Part shown: positions 1-8,282 of the stretch, one piece after another
Numbering within the stretch: the stretch's first letter is position 1
Layout: every line of letters starts with the position of its first letter
Origin: CAZRXG01 sp964603985
GTDB lineage: Bacteria > Chloroflexota > Anaerolineae > Aggregatilineales > UBA3940
Direction: 5' to 3'
Length of the DNA: 64,000 bases
Assembly: GCA_964603985.1 (NCBI GenBank)
Contig: CAZRXG010000021.1
Coordinates: forward strand, 1-64,000
The notes under the pieces: model-generated
The model's database searches: none
What the model was told of the DNA's origin: nothing
Seen by the model: the letters and a program-made list of their open reading frames with translations, nothing else
Made by a program: the position numbers and the translations under genes

Positions 1-4
1 CGGT

Positions 5-1228
5 GTGTACTGGCTGGCAGCCCTGATCATCGTGGTCGGCATCGTGGCGCTGGGGCTGTGGAGCACCCTCGGCCCGCAGACCAAAGAGCGCCTGGAAGAA
101 GCCGGATCGATCCGGCAGGCCCGCGTCCGGGATAGGCCGCCCTCTCCGGAGGAAGCCCCACCAATCAAGGCTCCGCCCACCGAGCCACCATCTGTCGAAG
201 CCCCAACAATTGAGGTCCCTACCGACAAGGTTTCGCCCGTTGAGGAAGACCGGCTGGAGTTTGAGTACCGGTTCGCACTCGCAGGAGCCAACATGCAAGG
301 CGCTTCGCTGGCCGGGGTTGACCTGCGGCAGGTGGATATGCGCGGGGCGAACCTGCAGGGAGCCGACCTGCGCGACGGCAACCTGTGGCGCATCGATCTG
401 CTCGGCGCGAACCTGGGGGAAGCGAACCTCAACCAGGCCGACCTGCGATGGGCACGCCTGGCCCGCTCAAACCTGAAAGGGGCGAGCCTGCGGGCGGCCA
501 ACCTGAGGGGAGCCGACCTGCGCGATGCAGAGATTGCCGGGGCCGACCTCCGCGGGGCCAACCTCTGGGACGCCACGCTGGGGGCGCAGCACGAGCAGGT
601 ACGGCTCGACCCCGACAAACCCGGCAAACGGATATCGGAGGAGGTGCTGCTGGCAGTCGAGGCGCAGCTCGTGCAGGCCGGGGCGCTGCGCGGCGCAATT
701 ATGCCCGACGGCAGCCGGTACGATGGGCGGTTCAACCTGGAAGGCGACGTTCTTGAAGCGCAGCAGCAGGGCATCGACCTGAATGACCCGGCGGACAGGG
801 CGGCCTTTTACGGCGTCGCAAAGGAGGAGCCGCTACCGGCGGATTTGCAGTTCCGGACAGTGCCGGAGGGAGCACACGATCCGGTCGAGGCGGTGTGGCG
901 GATCGTGCTGCTGCCTATCGACGAGCCGCAGGACGCCTTAGGGCTGGAACTGCGCGGTGACGTGGCCCTGGGACGGGGCAGTATGGCCGACATCGACCTG
1001 CAATCTTACGGGGGGCCAGAACTGGGCGTCTCACGGCGGCACGCGATGATCCGTCTCGGCCAGGCGGCCCTGACCCTGGTCGACCTGGGCAGCACCAACG
1101 GCACGTATCGCAACGGTGCCGCGATACCGCCCGATGTGCAGCATATCCTGGCCGATGGCGATGTCGTCGCCTTCGGTAGGCTGCGATTCAGAGTCAGGAT
1201 CGTGGGGCGTCCCAGCGGGGGGGCATAA
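5..1228 (+). CDS. Pentapeptide-repeat protein with C-terminal FHA domain (5' end may be cut)
   Basis: The protein starts with a hydrophobic segment (about residues 3-20) that should anchor it in the membrane, followed by a Pro/Glu-rich linker (about 45-80). Residues about 90-190 are pentapeptide repeats of the A(D/N)LRG type, a right-handed quadrilateral beta-helix. The last 90 residues form an FHA domain, with GRG, SRRHA and LGSTNGTYRNG motifs for binding phosphothreonine. A phosphopeptide-reading scaffold at the membrane is the likely role; no enzyme motif is seen. The GTG start lies 5 bases into the window, so the true start could be upstream. It is a paralogue of the pentapeptide protein at 6158-6949, with the same Pro-rich linker style. 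Confidence 0.85.
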   Translation: MYWLAALIIVVGIVALGLWSTLGPQTKERLEEAGSIRQARVRDRPPSPEEAPPIKAPPTEPPSVEAPTIEVPTDKVSPVEEDRLEFEYRFALAGANMQGASLAGVDLRQVDMRGANLQGADLRDGNLWRIDLLGANLGEANLNQADLRWARLARSNLKGASLRAANLRGADLRDAEIAGADLRGANLWDATLGAQHEQVRLDPDKPGKRISEEVLLAVEAQLVQAGALRGAIMPDGSRYDGRFNLEGDVLEAQQQGIDLNDPADRAAFYGVAKEEPLPADLQFRTVPEGAHDPVEAVWRIVLLPIDEPQDALGLELRGDVALGRGSMADIDLQSYGGPELGVSRRHAMIRLGQAALTLVDLGSTNGTYRNGAAIPPDVQHILADGDVVAFGRLRFRVRIVGRPSGGA

Positions 1229-1284
1229 GGCGCGATGGAGCGCCCCCCTGCCCCGCCCGGTTCTACTCCTCCCGACTGAGCAGG
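1178..1284 (+). repeat. 107-bp direct repeat, left copy
   Basis: This stretch holds the last codons and stop of the FHA gene, the short spacer after it and the start of a reductase 3' remnant. It recurs at 3211-3317 with only a few base changes and the same length. The two copies bracket the lower-GC islet. Confidence 0.85.
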
Positions 1285-1370
1285 TAATACATCAGCCATC
1301 CCAGCAGCAGCCCGCCGCCGATGATCCACACCCACCACAGGTCGGCCTCCAGCGGGGGCAGGGGCGACTC
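1263..1370 (-). pseudogene. 3'-terminal fragment of a deazaflavin-dependent reductase gene
   Basis: Read on the minus strand, this fragment matches the last ~35 codons of the reductase gene at 5542-6129, including the hydrophobic tail rich in Trp, Ile and Gly. It ends in codons for Ser-Arg-Glu-Glu and a TAG stop. Nothing of the rest of the gene is present. It is a relic of a duplicated pentapeptide/reductase neighbourhood. From about 1371 to 1625 the sequence drops in GC and I see no gene there. Confidence 0.8.
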
Positions 1371-1625
1371 ATATCTTCGAGTTCCGTTAGTAGGCTTTTC
1401 AATTGTCGAACCATAAAGAACTATGATAGGATATACTTACTACAACATAGCTTTGTTCTGAGGCCAAGGCTGTTCTTGCATCACCTGATTACCCGCTGGT
1501 GCTTGCTGAACGATTTCTGGGCGATTGACATCCCCATCGTATTGACCGCCCACCCATCACCAGCTAACAGAACACCATTTTGATTTGCTAACGATCGTTG
1601 CCCGGATGTTCCCAGAGCATTTGAT

Positions 1626-2354
1626 ATGAGCTCCAACTCTACCACATCAGTTTCACCAGATGATGGTGATCTGGTAGTTGAAGATCAAACCCCGACTCTA
1701 GTTCGGTATTATGCCATTGCGGGTTGGATCACGATCATCATAATTGTTGTGATGGCTGTGGTTCTGTACCGTAAGGTGGCTGTCAGTCAGCTCATTGTAG
1801 AACCTAACGATATAACCACCTCTATGGCAAGCAGTTTCAGTGTAAGATCATGGAGAGCATACAAAACATTCATTATCACACCACACTCTATGAAAGCTGA
1901 AACGCTGCGCCAGCATCCCGACACTCTAAAGCTGCAACAAGAGCTGATTGATCTGAAACGGGATCCATCGGTCGTGAGGATTCGACTGATTTCAGAAGAG
2001 GGGTTGGTTGTGAGTTCGACGTACTCCGACGAGATTGGTAATTATCTTTCGAATGAAAAATACAGCTTGAAACGTCGTTATCGTTATGGTGACGATGTCG
2101 ATGTAGAGACAATCCACATCGATTCCTTCGAAGCGATAGAGACCACCCTTCATGATCGTGACTTGATGGTATGCGGAATACCAATCCCGACAAATGAACG
2201 GGATAAACAGGCGACGTTGGAAGTTTATTTTGACGTGACTCCTGAAATGAAGCGTATTAGAGGTAATCAGATGATCGGTTTCGGTGGATCACTGCTGATA
2301 TTGCTAATCCCCCCCATCATTTTTTTGCTGAGACGACGGCAGCAAAACACATAA
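1626..2354 (+). CDS. Membrane protein with two TM segments and an extracytoplasmic domain
   Basis: Not recognised as a named family. A TM segment at about residues 30-48 is followed by ~165 residues of polar, probably extracytoplasmic sequence, and a second TM at about 218-236 followed by RRRQQ. The layout is that of the sensor half of a transmembrane signalling protein, but there is no HAMP, kinase or cyclase domain after the second helix. The gene is visibly lower in GC than its neighbours and sits in the islet between the two 107-bp direct repeats, which suggests transfer. The next gene (2641-3072) is also a small membrane protein and may act with it. Confidence 0.6.
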   Translation: MSSNSTTSVSPDDGDLVVEDQTPTLVRYYAIAGWITIIIIVVMAVVLYRKVAVSQLIVEPNDITTSMASSFSVRSWRAYKTFIITPHSMKAETLRQHPDTLKLQQELIDLKRDPSVVRIRLISEEGLVVSSTYSDEIGNYLSNEKYSLKRRYRYGDDVDVETIHIDSFEAIETTLHDRDLMVCGIPIPTNERDKQATLEVYFDVTPEMKRIRGNQMIGFGGSLLILLIPPIIFLLRRRQQNT

Positions 2355-2466
2355 GATCATGCAGGAGCTAAATTCGTCTGGCTGTCTCCCTCCGATTGGC
2401 CTTGGTGGATACAGGTTCGTCAGCGCTTCATGTCAAAGTAAATGGCAACAACCTCGATTTCTCTAT

Positions 2467-2597
2467 CCCCGGAGCAAGCTCCGGGGCATTACGAGAAATC
2501 GTCCCTTCGGGACCGGTTGTTGCTGGATCACTGCACCAGGGCTTCGCCCTGCGGAGCCTTCGGCTCCAGCCATTCATCCCCCCAGCAAGCTGGGGGG
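2467..2597. repeat. Cluster of five short perfect hairpins
   Basis: Five inverted repeats follow each other: 2467-2486 (9-bp stem, AA between arms), 2501-2513, 2538-2550, 2553-2567 (each with a TTC loop) and 2578-2597 (9-bp stem, AA between arms). The first and last share an AGC-AA-GCT core followed by GGGGCAT or GGGGGGCAT. The cluster fills most of the gap between the two islet genes. A REP-like or MITE-like element is likely; a run of terminators is less so because no T-tract follows. Confidence 0.7.
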
Positions 2598-2640
2598 CAT
2601 CCTGGCGGTGCAGTGAAGCTGATGCTAAGGAGAGTTCAAC

Positions 2641-3072
2641 ATGCTTGAAAATATCCACGACCATATTAATCAGGAGATCAGACTCAATACCCGAACGGAT
2701 ACAATATTCGTAGTGACCGCGATCGTCTTCAACTTTGTCATGTTGGGCACCAGTTCGGCATTGGCAGGGGAAGCAGCCTCGGACGTAGGCGAAGGCACTA
2801 TCACAGCCTCCTTTGTGATACTTATTGTCAACGTAGTTGTTTCAATATTGGTGAATAGTATCGCGATCATCGGCTTGCTGACCGGGCGGGGCACTCGCAA
2901 GACCCTCACGCAAGGTCTCATGAAGATGTATCAAGATACCAATGTCGATCAATACTATCACTTATCGCTTCTCACCAATTACACACGCCGGTATATCATG
3001 TTCATCGCGATCATTGGGATACTCGGTGTATCTTCAGTGATCATTCCGTTGATCGTTCTACTGATGGCATAA
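2641..3072 (+). CDS. Small membrane protein with three predicted TM segments
   Basis: No family recognised. After a polar N-terminus (residues 1-20) there are hydrophobic segments at about 21-42, 56-80 and 116-140, joined by a polar stretch containing TGRGTRKTLTQG. AAGGAGAG lies 8-15 bases before the ATG and supports this start. It is the second gene of the lower-GC islet, on the same strand as the two-TM protein upstream, with the hairpin cluster between them. The architecture would fit a small membrane effector or accessory subunit, but nothing in the sequence assigns one. Confidence 0.55.
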   Translation: MLENIHDHINQEIRLNTRTDTIFVVTAIVFNFVMLGTSSALAGEAASDVGEGTITASFVILIVNVVVSILVNSIAIIGLLTGRGTRKTLTQGLMKMYQDTNVDQYYHLSLLTNYTRRYIMFIAIIGILGVSSVIIPLIVLLMA

Positions 3073-3210
3073 TTTCCGGCGGACGTGAACCCGCTTGTTA
3101 ACCTCGATCAGTCAACCCGCGCGCGCACCCGATGCCACGCATTGTTCACGCAGCCCTTAACACTCCACAATGGCCGCACTTCCTCCGGCTGCGTATTCGG
3201 CGCATCAGCC

Positions 3211-3317
3211 AGGCTGCGCTTCAGAGTCAGGATCGTGGGGCATCCCAGCCGGGGGGCATAAGGCGCGATGGAGCGCCCCCCTGCCCCGCCCGGTTCTACT
3301 CCTCCCGGCTGAGCAGG
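3211..3317 (+). repeat. 107-bp direct repeat, right copy
   Basis: This is the second copy of the 1178-1284 repeat and includes the FHA gene's last codons and TAA. Homology stops at 3317, whereas the left copy continues into more of the reductase remnant. The rest of the gene-free stretch 3073-3766 holds the inverted-repeat element at 3497-3592; I see no gene in it. Confidence 0.85.
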
Positions 3318-3496
3318 CAGAGCAGGTCGAGGCCACCGCAAGCCCTTTCCATGTCAAGACCCACAGCCAAACGGATCAACCGCCTGCCTCGACCCCGGAT
3401 GACAAGGCGGGCATCGTGAGACGTTGATTGAAGTTTACGGCAAGGCACCCGCCTGCAAAGGCGAAGATGCCCCACCGACCTCACGTCAAGACGCCC

Positions 3497-3592
3497 CGTA
3501 CCGGGGGAGTGCCTAAAAGAGTGGTGATATTGGAACGGAACACGCCTGTGTGTGGAGTTTACCTCCACGCGATTAGACACTCCCCCGTACCG
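3497..3592. repeat. ~96-bp element with terminal inverted repeats
   Basis: The ends are inverted copies: GGGGGAGTGCCTAA at 3503-3516 and TTAGACACTCCCCC at 3573-3586, one mismatch in 14, with weaker pairing continuing about 6 bases outward. A small inner hairpin (GTGGAG/CTCCAC) lies at about 3552-3567. No coding capacity. It looks like a miniature transposon remnant; no second copy was noticed in this window. Confidence 0.5.
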
Positions 3593-3766
3593 GAGCCGGT
3601 GATGACTTTCGCCTAACATGTGATAAAATAGCTCAGCGCTCTGCCGTGTTGTTGTAGTCCATCAAGAGGGGACACACACTCACACATCACAGCCTGTCCA
3701 GGCGGGCACTTGTCTGGCTCATGGCTGTGACTTTTTAATGATTAGGAAAGCGAAAGGGGAAACGGC

Positions 3767-5383
3767 ATGACCACACAACAAACACCACAGAAGCGTAAAT
3801 CGAAAGGCCGGGGATTTCTTGTCGTCGGCGTTTTGGTACTGGCGATAGCAGCTATTCTGGGCATCCTGAGCCTTGTACGCAGCATAAGCCTCAATAGTGG
3901 CCTGCGCGCCTACCAGCAAGCAGACTGTGAAAAGGCTCTGAGACGCTTCCGAAATCTGCCCTCTGAAGGGAAAAAGCGCGAAACGATCGCGGAAGAAGAA
4001 GCAGCCTGCGAGCAGTACCTGCTTGCCGTCGGGCGCTACGAGGATGGGGACTACAGCGCGGCCTTTGCGGCCTTTATGGACTTTGGCGTGGGGTTTGAGG
4101 ATACGCCACTTGACGAGTCCGCGCACAGCTATGTCAATAACATCATGGAACAGAACACGCCCGACGAGCTTGCCAGCGCCGCAGCCTGTGACGCATTTGC
4201 TCCGGCCTACATACCCGACGCCGATACCACCATACCTTTACTCTATTATGCCTGCAGTGAAGCAACCATGGCAGCCGAAGAGGGCACCATCGCCCTTGGG
4301 GTTCAGCGGGCTTTTCTTAACGAGTATCCGGAGCACGAACTGGCCGACGATATCGCCGCATCCATGCTGGAGAATCCGGCGGCTTGTGAGGAAGCCGCCT
4401 CTCTTCAGGAGGATGATGCCATTGCAAATCGTGACGGCTTAATGCCAACCCTGTATCTTGAATGCGGCCAGCGTTACGATGCGAGCGAGGAGCAAGAACT
4501 CTCCTACGCGATGTATGAAAGTCTGCTGACCCACTACCCGGACGACCGACGCGCAACCGTCGCGGCATCTGCCCTGGCAAAGAACCCGATTGCCTGCGAG
4601 AACGTGGATCATCTGCAGGATATCGGTGTGATCGCAGAGCGGCTAAACTTCATGCCAAAGCTTTACTACAACTGCGGTCAGATGCACGACGCCGCCGAGA
4701 ATCACGATGATGCCTATGGGATGTACCTGGACCTGCTGAACAAGTATCCGGATTGCTGGCATGCTGGCGCAGCGGCAGCCGCCCTGCTGGAAAACCCGGT
4801 GGCCTGCCAGAATGTGGACGTGCTGGAACGTAACGAGGTGTTCGAACGACTCGTTGGCTTCCGATTTCAACTGCTATATACCTGTGGCGTACAGGCCGAG
4901 GAAGACGGGGATTACGAAACGGCGATAGGGTTGTATGAGACCCTTTTAGATAAGTACGAACTTCACCCTCAGGTAGAAGAGATCGAGGAGCGGCTGGCGC
5001 AAGCCCTTTTTGATCAGGCGCAGGCTGCCGGCGCAGGGGAAATCGCCCCACCAGCTTCTTCCGGTTACGTTTCTGGCAGCCTCGCGGTTGTGGTCATTCA
5101 GAACGACTCGCCGGAGAGTTTGCGGATCATCTTCACCGGCCCGGAAACCCGCATTGAAACCCTGCCAGCATGCTCCACCTGCGAAAACTACTTCGGTGTC
5201 GGCCCGTTGTACTGCCCGGAGAAAGGCCCAATTGGCACCTACGAACTGGAGCCGGGCACGTACAGCATTCTTGTTGAAGCCAGTAGTGACAGTGGTACCA
5301 CACCGTTCACCGGAACCTGGACGCTGGAAGGTGGTAAGGAGTATTACAACTGCTTCTTCATCGTGACTACTGTCGGCTCGTAA
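3767..5383 (+). CDS. Membrane-anchored TPR-like repeat protein
   Basis: A basic N-terminus is followed by one TM segment (about residues 18-40), so most of the protein should be outside the membrane. Residues about 45-410 contain repeated ~65-residue units with a pattern like NPxACExxxxL followed by LYxxCG and a Y-rich helix pair, resembling TPR or SEL1 repeats with regularly spaced Cys. The last ~100 residues (about 430-538) are a separate beta-rich domain with several Cys. Probable role: extracytoplasmic protein interaction. It is flanked downstream by MITE copy A, and no operon partner is visible. Confidence 0.65.
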   Translation: MTTQQTPQKRKSKGRGFLVVGVLVLAIAAILGILSLVRSISLNSGLRAYQQADCEKALRRFRNLPSEGKKRETIAEEEAACEQYLLAVGRYEDGDYSAAFAAFMDFGVGFEDTPLDESAHSYVNNIMEQNTPDELASAAACDAFAPAYIPDADTTIPLLYYACSEATMAAEEGTIALGVQRAFLNEYPEHELADDIAASMLENPAACEEAASLQEDDAIANRDGLMPTLYLECGQRYDASEEQELSYAMYESLLTHYPDDRRATVAASALAKNPIACENVDHLQDIGVIAERLNFMPKLYYNCGQMHDAAENHDDAYGMYLDLLNKYPDCWHAGAAAAALLENPVACQNVDVLERNEVFERLVGFRFQLLYTCGVQAEEDGDYETAIGLYETLLDKYELHPQVEEIEERLAQALFDQAQAAGAGEIAPPASSGYVSGSLAVVVIQNDSPESLRIIFTGPETRIETLPACSTCENYFGVGPLYCPEKGPIGTYELEPGTYSILVEASSDSGTTPFTGTWTLEGGKEYYNCFFIVTTVGS

Positions 5384-5428
5384 AACAGCCACCGGTACCC
5401 GACGGTACCTGACAGGGCCGATGGATGG

Positions 5429-5545
5429 CTAGTGCTTTGTAAGGTTGGTTTTCGGCAAGTTGCTGCTCAAGCCCTCACCCGCCTTCGTCCGAGATGGGTG
5501 AGGGCAGTGCCACAACCTGCAATATTCAGGTTAACAGAGCACTAG
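5429..5545. mobile_element. 117-bp MITE, copy A
   Basis: The ends are CTAGTGCTTTG and, inverted, CTAGTGCTCTG. The interior holds a GCCCTCACCC/GGGTGAGGGC hairpin. A second full copy in the opposite orientation is at 51201-51317 and a partial one at 9279-9320. The TA within each terminal CTAG fits TA-targeting IS630/mariner-type MITEs, an inference from the ends. Its right end overlaps the stop codon of the reductase gene at 5542-6129. Confidence 0.85.
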
Positions 5546-6129
5546 TCACGGCTGAGCAGGTAGTACATCAGCCATCCCAGCAGCAGGCCGCCGCCGATGA
5601 TCCACACCCACCACAGGTCGGCTTCCAGCGGGGGCGGGGTCGGCTCGCCGGTGGGGTCGAAGCGCAGCAGGAAGATGCGATCCTTTTTGGCGATCACGTC
5701 TTCGGGGGTGTCCTGGATGCCCAGCGAGTCGAGATACCAGCGCATCATGACCGGGTTGCGGCGCATCAGCAGGTGGTACACGATGACCAGCTCGGCGTCG
5801 TCGGTGACGCGGGTGGCGATGGCGCCCTGCGCGCCGCCAGCCGTCTGAATGGTGACGAGCGGGTTTGCCAGGATGTTCTGGTACCACTGCGCCTGCTCGC
5901 CGAATGCGACGGGGGCGTACTTCTTCCCCTCCAGGACGTGATACTCGACCAGGGTGCGGCGCGTCAGGCCGGACTTGCGACCGGTGTGAGAGATCAACAT
6001 CAGGACGTGGCCGACGATTGGCCCCAGACCCAGCCGCCACAGGTTGACCGGCGCTTTGAAGGCAAGCTGCTGCCAGCGGCTGGTCGGGTAGCGCATGATG
6101 GAATGTTCCTGCCGGTAAGTCTCACTCAT
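5542..6129 (-). CDS. Deazaflavin (F420)-dependent nitroreductase-family protein with C-terminal TM
   Basis: Residues about 10-135 match the nitroreductase/F420H2-quinone reductase (DUF385) family: a hydrophobic N-terminal stretch, the HTGRKSG motif, and WYQNILANPLVT, which is typical of the family's FMN/F420-binding split barrel. A TM segment lies near the C-terminus. The ATG at 6129 is preferred to the longer frame because AAAGGTG precedes it and the family's conserved part starts just after. The stop TAG lies inside the terminal repeat of MITE copy A, so the last residues differ from those in the two 3' fragments at 1263 and 3290. It is the last gene of a three-gene minus-strand cluster. 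Confidence 0.8.
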   Translation of the reverse strand: MSETYRQEHSIMRYPTSRWQQLAFKAPVNLWRLGLGPIVGHVLMLISHTGRKSGLTRRTLVEYHVLEGKKYAPVAFGEQAQWYQNILANPLVTIQTAGGAQGAIATRVTDDAELVIVYHLLMRRNPVMMRWYLDSLGIQDTPEDVIAKKDRIFLLRFDPTGEPTPPPLEADLWWVWIIGGGLLLGWLMYYLLSRD

Positions 6130-6157
6130 TGTTTGCACCTTTCGTCCGGCCCGGCAC

Positions 6158-6949
6158 TCACTCCAGGTTGTCGGGCTTGTACGGTTCCGGGTCGCCGTCG
6201 TACAGGCGTCCGTCGGGCATGGTCGCGCCGTCGAGCGCGCTGACGCTGGCAAGCTGGCGGTAGGTCAGGCTCGCGGCTTCGAGGTTGGCGCGGGTCAGGT
6301 TGGCGCGGTTAAGCTGCGCGCCGCCCAGGTCGGCCTTGCTCAGGTTCGCGCCGGACAGGTTGGCGCGGGTCAGGAGGGCATAGCGCATGTTGGCCCCTTC
6401 GAGCTTGGCGTAGACCAGGTGGGCGAAGGTGAGGTCGGCCTGGGTGAGCGTGGCGCGCGCGAGGTCGACGCGGGCCAGCCGCGCCCGGCTGAGGTCGGCC
6501 TCGGTCAGGTCGCAGCGCGAGAGGCGCGCGCCGGTCAGGTCGGCGCGGGACAGGTTGGCGCGGGACAGGTTGGCGTCCTTGAGGTCAACGTTGCGCAGGT
6601 TGCGCCCGGAGAGGTCGAACTCGGCCAGATCTTCGAGGCGGCCCTGGTCGGCCCACTCAAGCGCCAGTTGGTACTGGATCTCCAGCGGGTCTTCCTCAAC
6701 AGGCGGGATCTCGACGGGCGGGAGCTCCGGGGGCGGGGCCTCGACGGGTGGAGTCTCGGCGGGCGGGGCCTCGGCAGGTGCAGCCTCGACCGGTGGGGCC
6801 TCGGCGGGCGGGGGCAGCTCGATCCCGGCAACCGGCTCCGGCTCGCGAGGGACGGCCTCCCCCTGCAGCTCGATCAGGTGCAGCAGCAGCCGGTAGATCT
6901 CGTCAACGCGCTGTTCCAAGCGGGTAAGACGCCTGTCAAGTCGGGTCAT
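6158..6949 (-). CDS. Pentapeptide-repeat protein with N-terminal coiled coil
   Basis: The N-terminus (about residues 1-32) is a heptad-like helix suited to oligomerisation. A linker rich in Pro, Glu and Ala follows (about 40-85), then about 25 pentapeptide repeats, A(N/D)L(S/T)xA type, from about 100 to 245. No enzymatic motif is seen, so a scaffold role is the limit of what can be said. The linker and the EEDPLEIQY segment after it match the paralogue at 5-1228, which has an FHA domain this one lacks. The start overlaps the upstream kinase gene's stop by 4 bases, so the two are translationally coupled. Confidence 0.85.
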   Translation of the reverse strand: MTRLDRRLTRLEQRVDEIYRLLLHLIELQGEAVPREPEPVAGIELPPPAEAPPVEAAPAEAPPAETPPVEAPPPELPPVEIPPVEEDPLEIQYQLALEWADQGRLEDLAEFDLSGRNLRNVDLKDANLSRANLSRADLTGARLSRCDLTEADLSRARLARVDLARATLTQADLTFAHLVYAKLEGANMRYALLTRANLSGANLSKADLGGAQLNRANLTRANLEAASLTYRQLASVSALDGATMPDGRLYDGDPEPYKPDNLE

Positions 6950-7962
6950 TCTGCATCCTTTACCTCTTCAGCTTCGGCGAGCATCTCCAGCGCCCAGGCG
7001 CGGTGACTGCCGTAGGCGGCGACGAAACGGTCACGCGAGGGGAAGCTGATCTCGTGCCCGGCCTTGATGCGCGCCTTCAGCCAGGCGCACCCCGCCCAGC
7101 GCAGCACGGCGTACAGCGCCACCCACGCGGCCAGATTGCGGGCGGGGCGCAGCGTCTCCCGGTTGTATTGGGTAACGGCGCGGCGCGCCAGCTCGTCCAT
7201 CTGGTAGGCACCGCGCAGCGAGTTGACCAGCGCGGCGACATCCCAGCGCGGGTCGGCGAGCGCGGCCTCGTCCCAATCCAGCCAGGCGGACACCTCGCCG
7301 CCGGGCGTGACCAGGACGTTGGCGACCTCGGCGTCCATGTTGACCAGCCGGGCGGGTCGCTCTTCGTCGTCCCCCATCAGGCCGGTGACGCGCTCCAGCG
7401 CCGCGAGGACGGCAGCCGGATCGTCATCGCGCCTGACATCGCTGCGCACGGCCCGGCGGCAGGTTTCCAGCACACCGGCTGCGGTAACGTCCGGCAGGGG
7501 TGCGCCGGATGCCTGAAGCGGGGCCGGGTCGAGGGCGTGCAGGCGGGCCATCCACTCCACCTGCTGCCTGACGACGCCGGGCAAAACCCGGTCGAAGTCC
7601 ACCAGGCCGAGCGGCTGCCACCAGTTCTGGCCGGGGACGGCCCCCACCAGCAGCCAGTCGCCCGCCTCGTCGGCCCCGGCGGCGTGGGCGGGCGGCACAG
7701 GGAAGCCCCGCTCGCCCAGCCAGCGCAGCACGGCCAGCTCGCGGGCGGCCCGGTTCGTGTCCTCGGAGAGGTGCCAGCCGAGCGGGCTGGTGTAGCGACG
7801 CAGGATCAGGGGATGGAGCGGCGTGCCCTCCGCGCGCAGGTGAACGGCCAGCATGGGGTGGTGGCTGCTCTCCAGCGGGCTGACCGCCTCGACGGACAGC
7901 CCGGCGCGCTCCGGGAAGGCAGCCCGGCAGGCATTCAGGCTCAGGGCGTGCGATGCGTTCAT
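6946..7962 (-). CDS. Aminoglycoside phosphotransferase-fold (APH) family kinase
   Basis: The protein has the APH/choline kinase fold. An N-terminal ATP-binding lobe covers about residues 1-110. The catalytic loop region reads NMDAEVANVLV and is followed by LDWDEAALADPRWDVA, which supplies the Mg-binding Asp and the conserved ADPxWD motif. The usual HGDLxxxN appears as NMDAEVAN, so the His is replaced. The substrate cannot be told from the sequence; these enzymes phosphorylate small hydroxylated molecules. It is first in a cluster with the pentapeptide protein (4-base overlap) and the deazaflavin reductase. Confidence 0.8.
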   Translation of the reverse strand: MNASHALSLNACRAAFPERAGLSVEAVSPLESSHHPMLAVHLRAEGTPLHPLILRRYTSPLGWHLSEDTNRAARELAVLRWLGERGFPVPPAHAAGADEAGDWLLVGAVPGQNWWQPLGLVDFDRVLPGVVRQQVEWMARLHALDPAPLQASGAPLPDVTAAGVLETCRRAVRSDVRRDDDPAAVLAALERVTGLMGDDEERPARLVNMDAEVANVLVTPGGEVSAWLDWDEAALADPRWDVAALVNSLRGAYQMDELARRAVTQYNRETLRPARNLAAWVALYAVLRWAGCAWLKARIKAGHEISFPSRDRFVAAYGSHRAWALEMLAEAEEVKDAE

Positions 7963-7999
7963 GGCGTCGAGTATAGCACCAAAGGGGGAAAAGTTTTAG

Positions 8000-8085
8000 A
8001 ACTTACGCGGTTGGAATACCGGCGACTCACAGATCGGGGAGTTTCAGTTCGCAGATTGCGCGGATTACACAGATTCTTACCGACA
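8000..8085 (+). repeat. Dispersed repeat family D, copy 1
   Basis: The pattern ACTTACGC(A/G)GTTGGAA, a short GC stretch, then GAGTTTCAGT followed by GCAGATT and GCGCGGATTACACAGATT recurs at 9147-9216, less completely at 23672-23716, and inverted at 61514-61556. It lies in the 320-bp gap before the cyclase gene. A TATAAT at 8189-8194 may be the cyclase promoter's -10 box, but I see no good -35. Confidence 0.6.
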
Positions 8086-8282
8086 CGGAATCTGGACACA
8101 CGGGCCGGGGTGTTGCAGAATCGATACAATTACCGTGATTCTTATCGGGAAGGCGGCGGTTGTGTTCCACCGCAGGCGAATGCTGAGATATAATAGAAGA
8201 TGGTCAATCGGTAGATTGCCGGGGTAGAAGGCTGCAAACGGTAACACACGCGCGGTAACCGCGCAATCACCAGGGGCAGGCC

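Noticed and set aside
6419..7006. Gly/Arg-rich plus-strand frame opposite the pentapeptide gene
   Set aside because: Antisense of pentapeptide repeats; repeat composition only.
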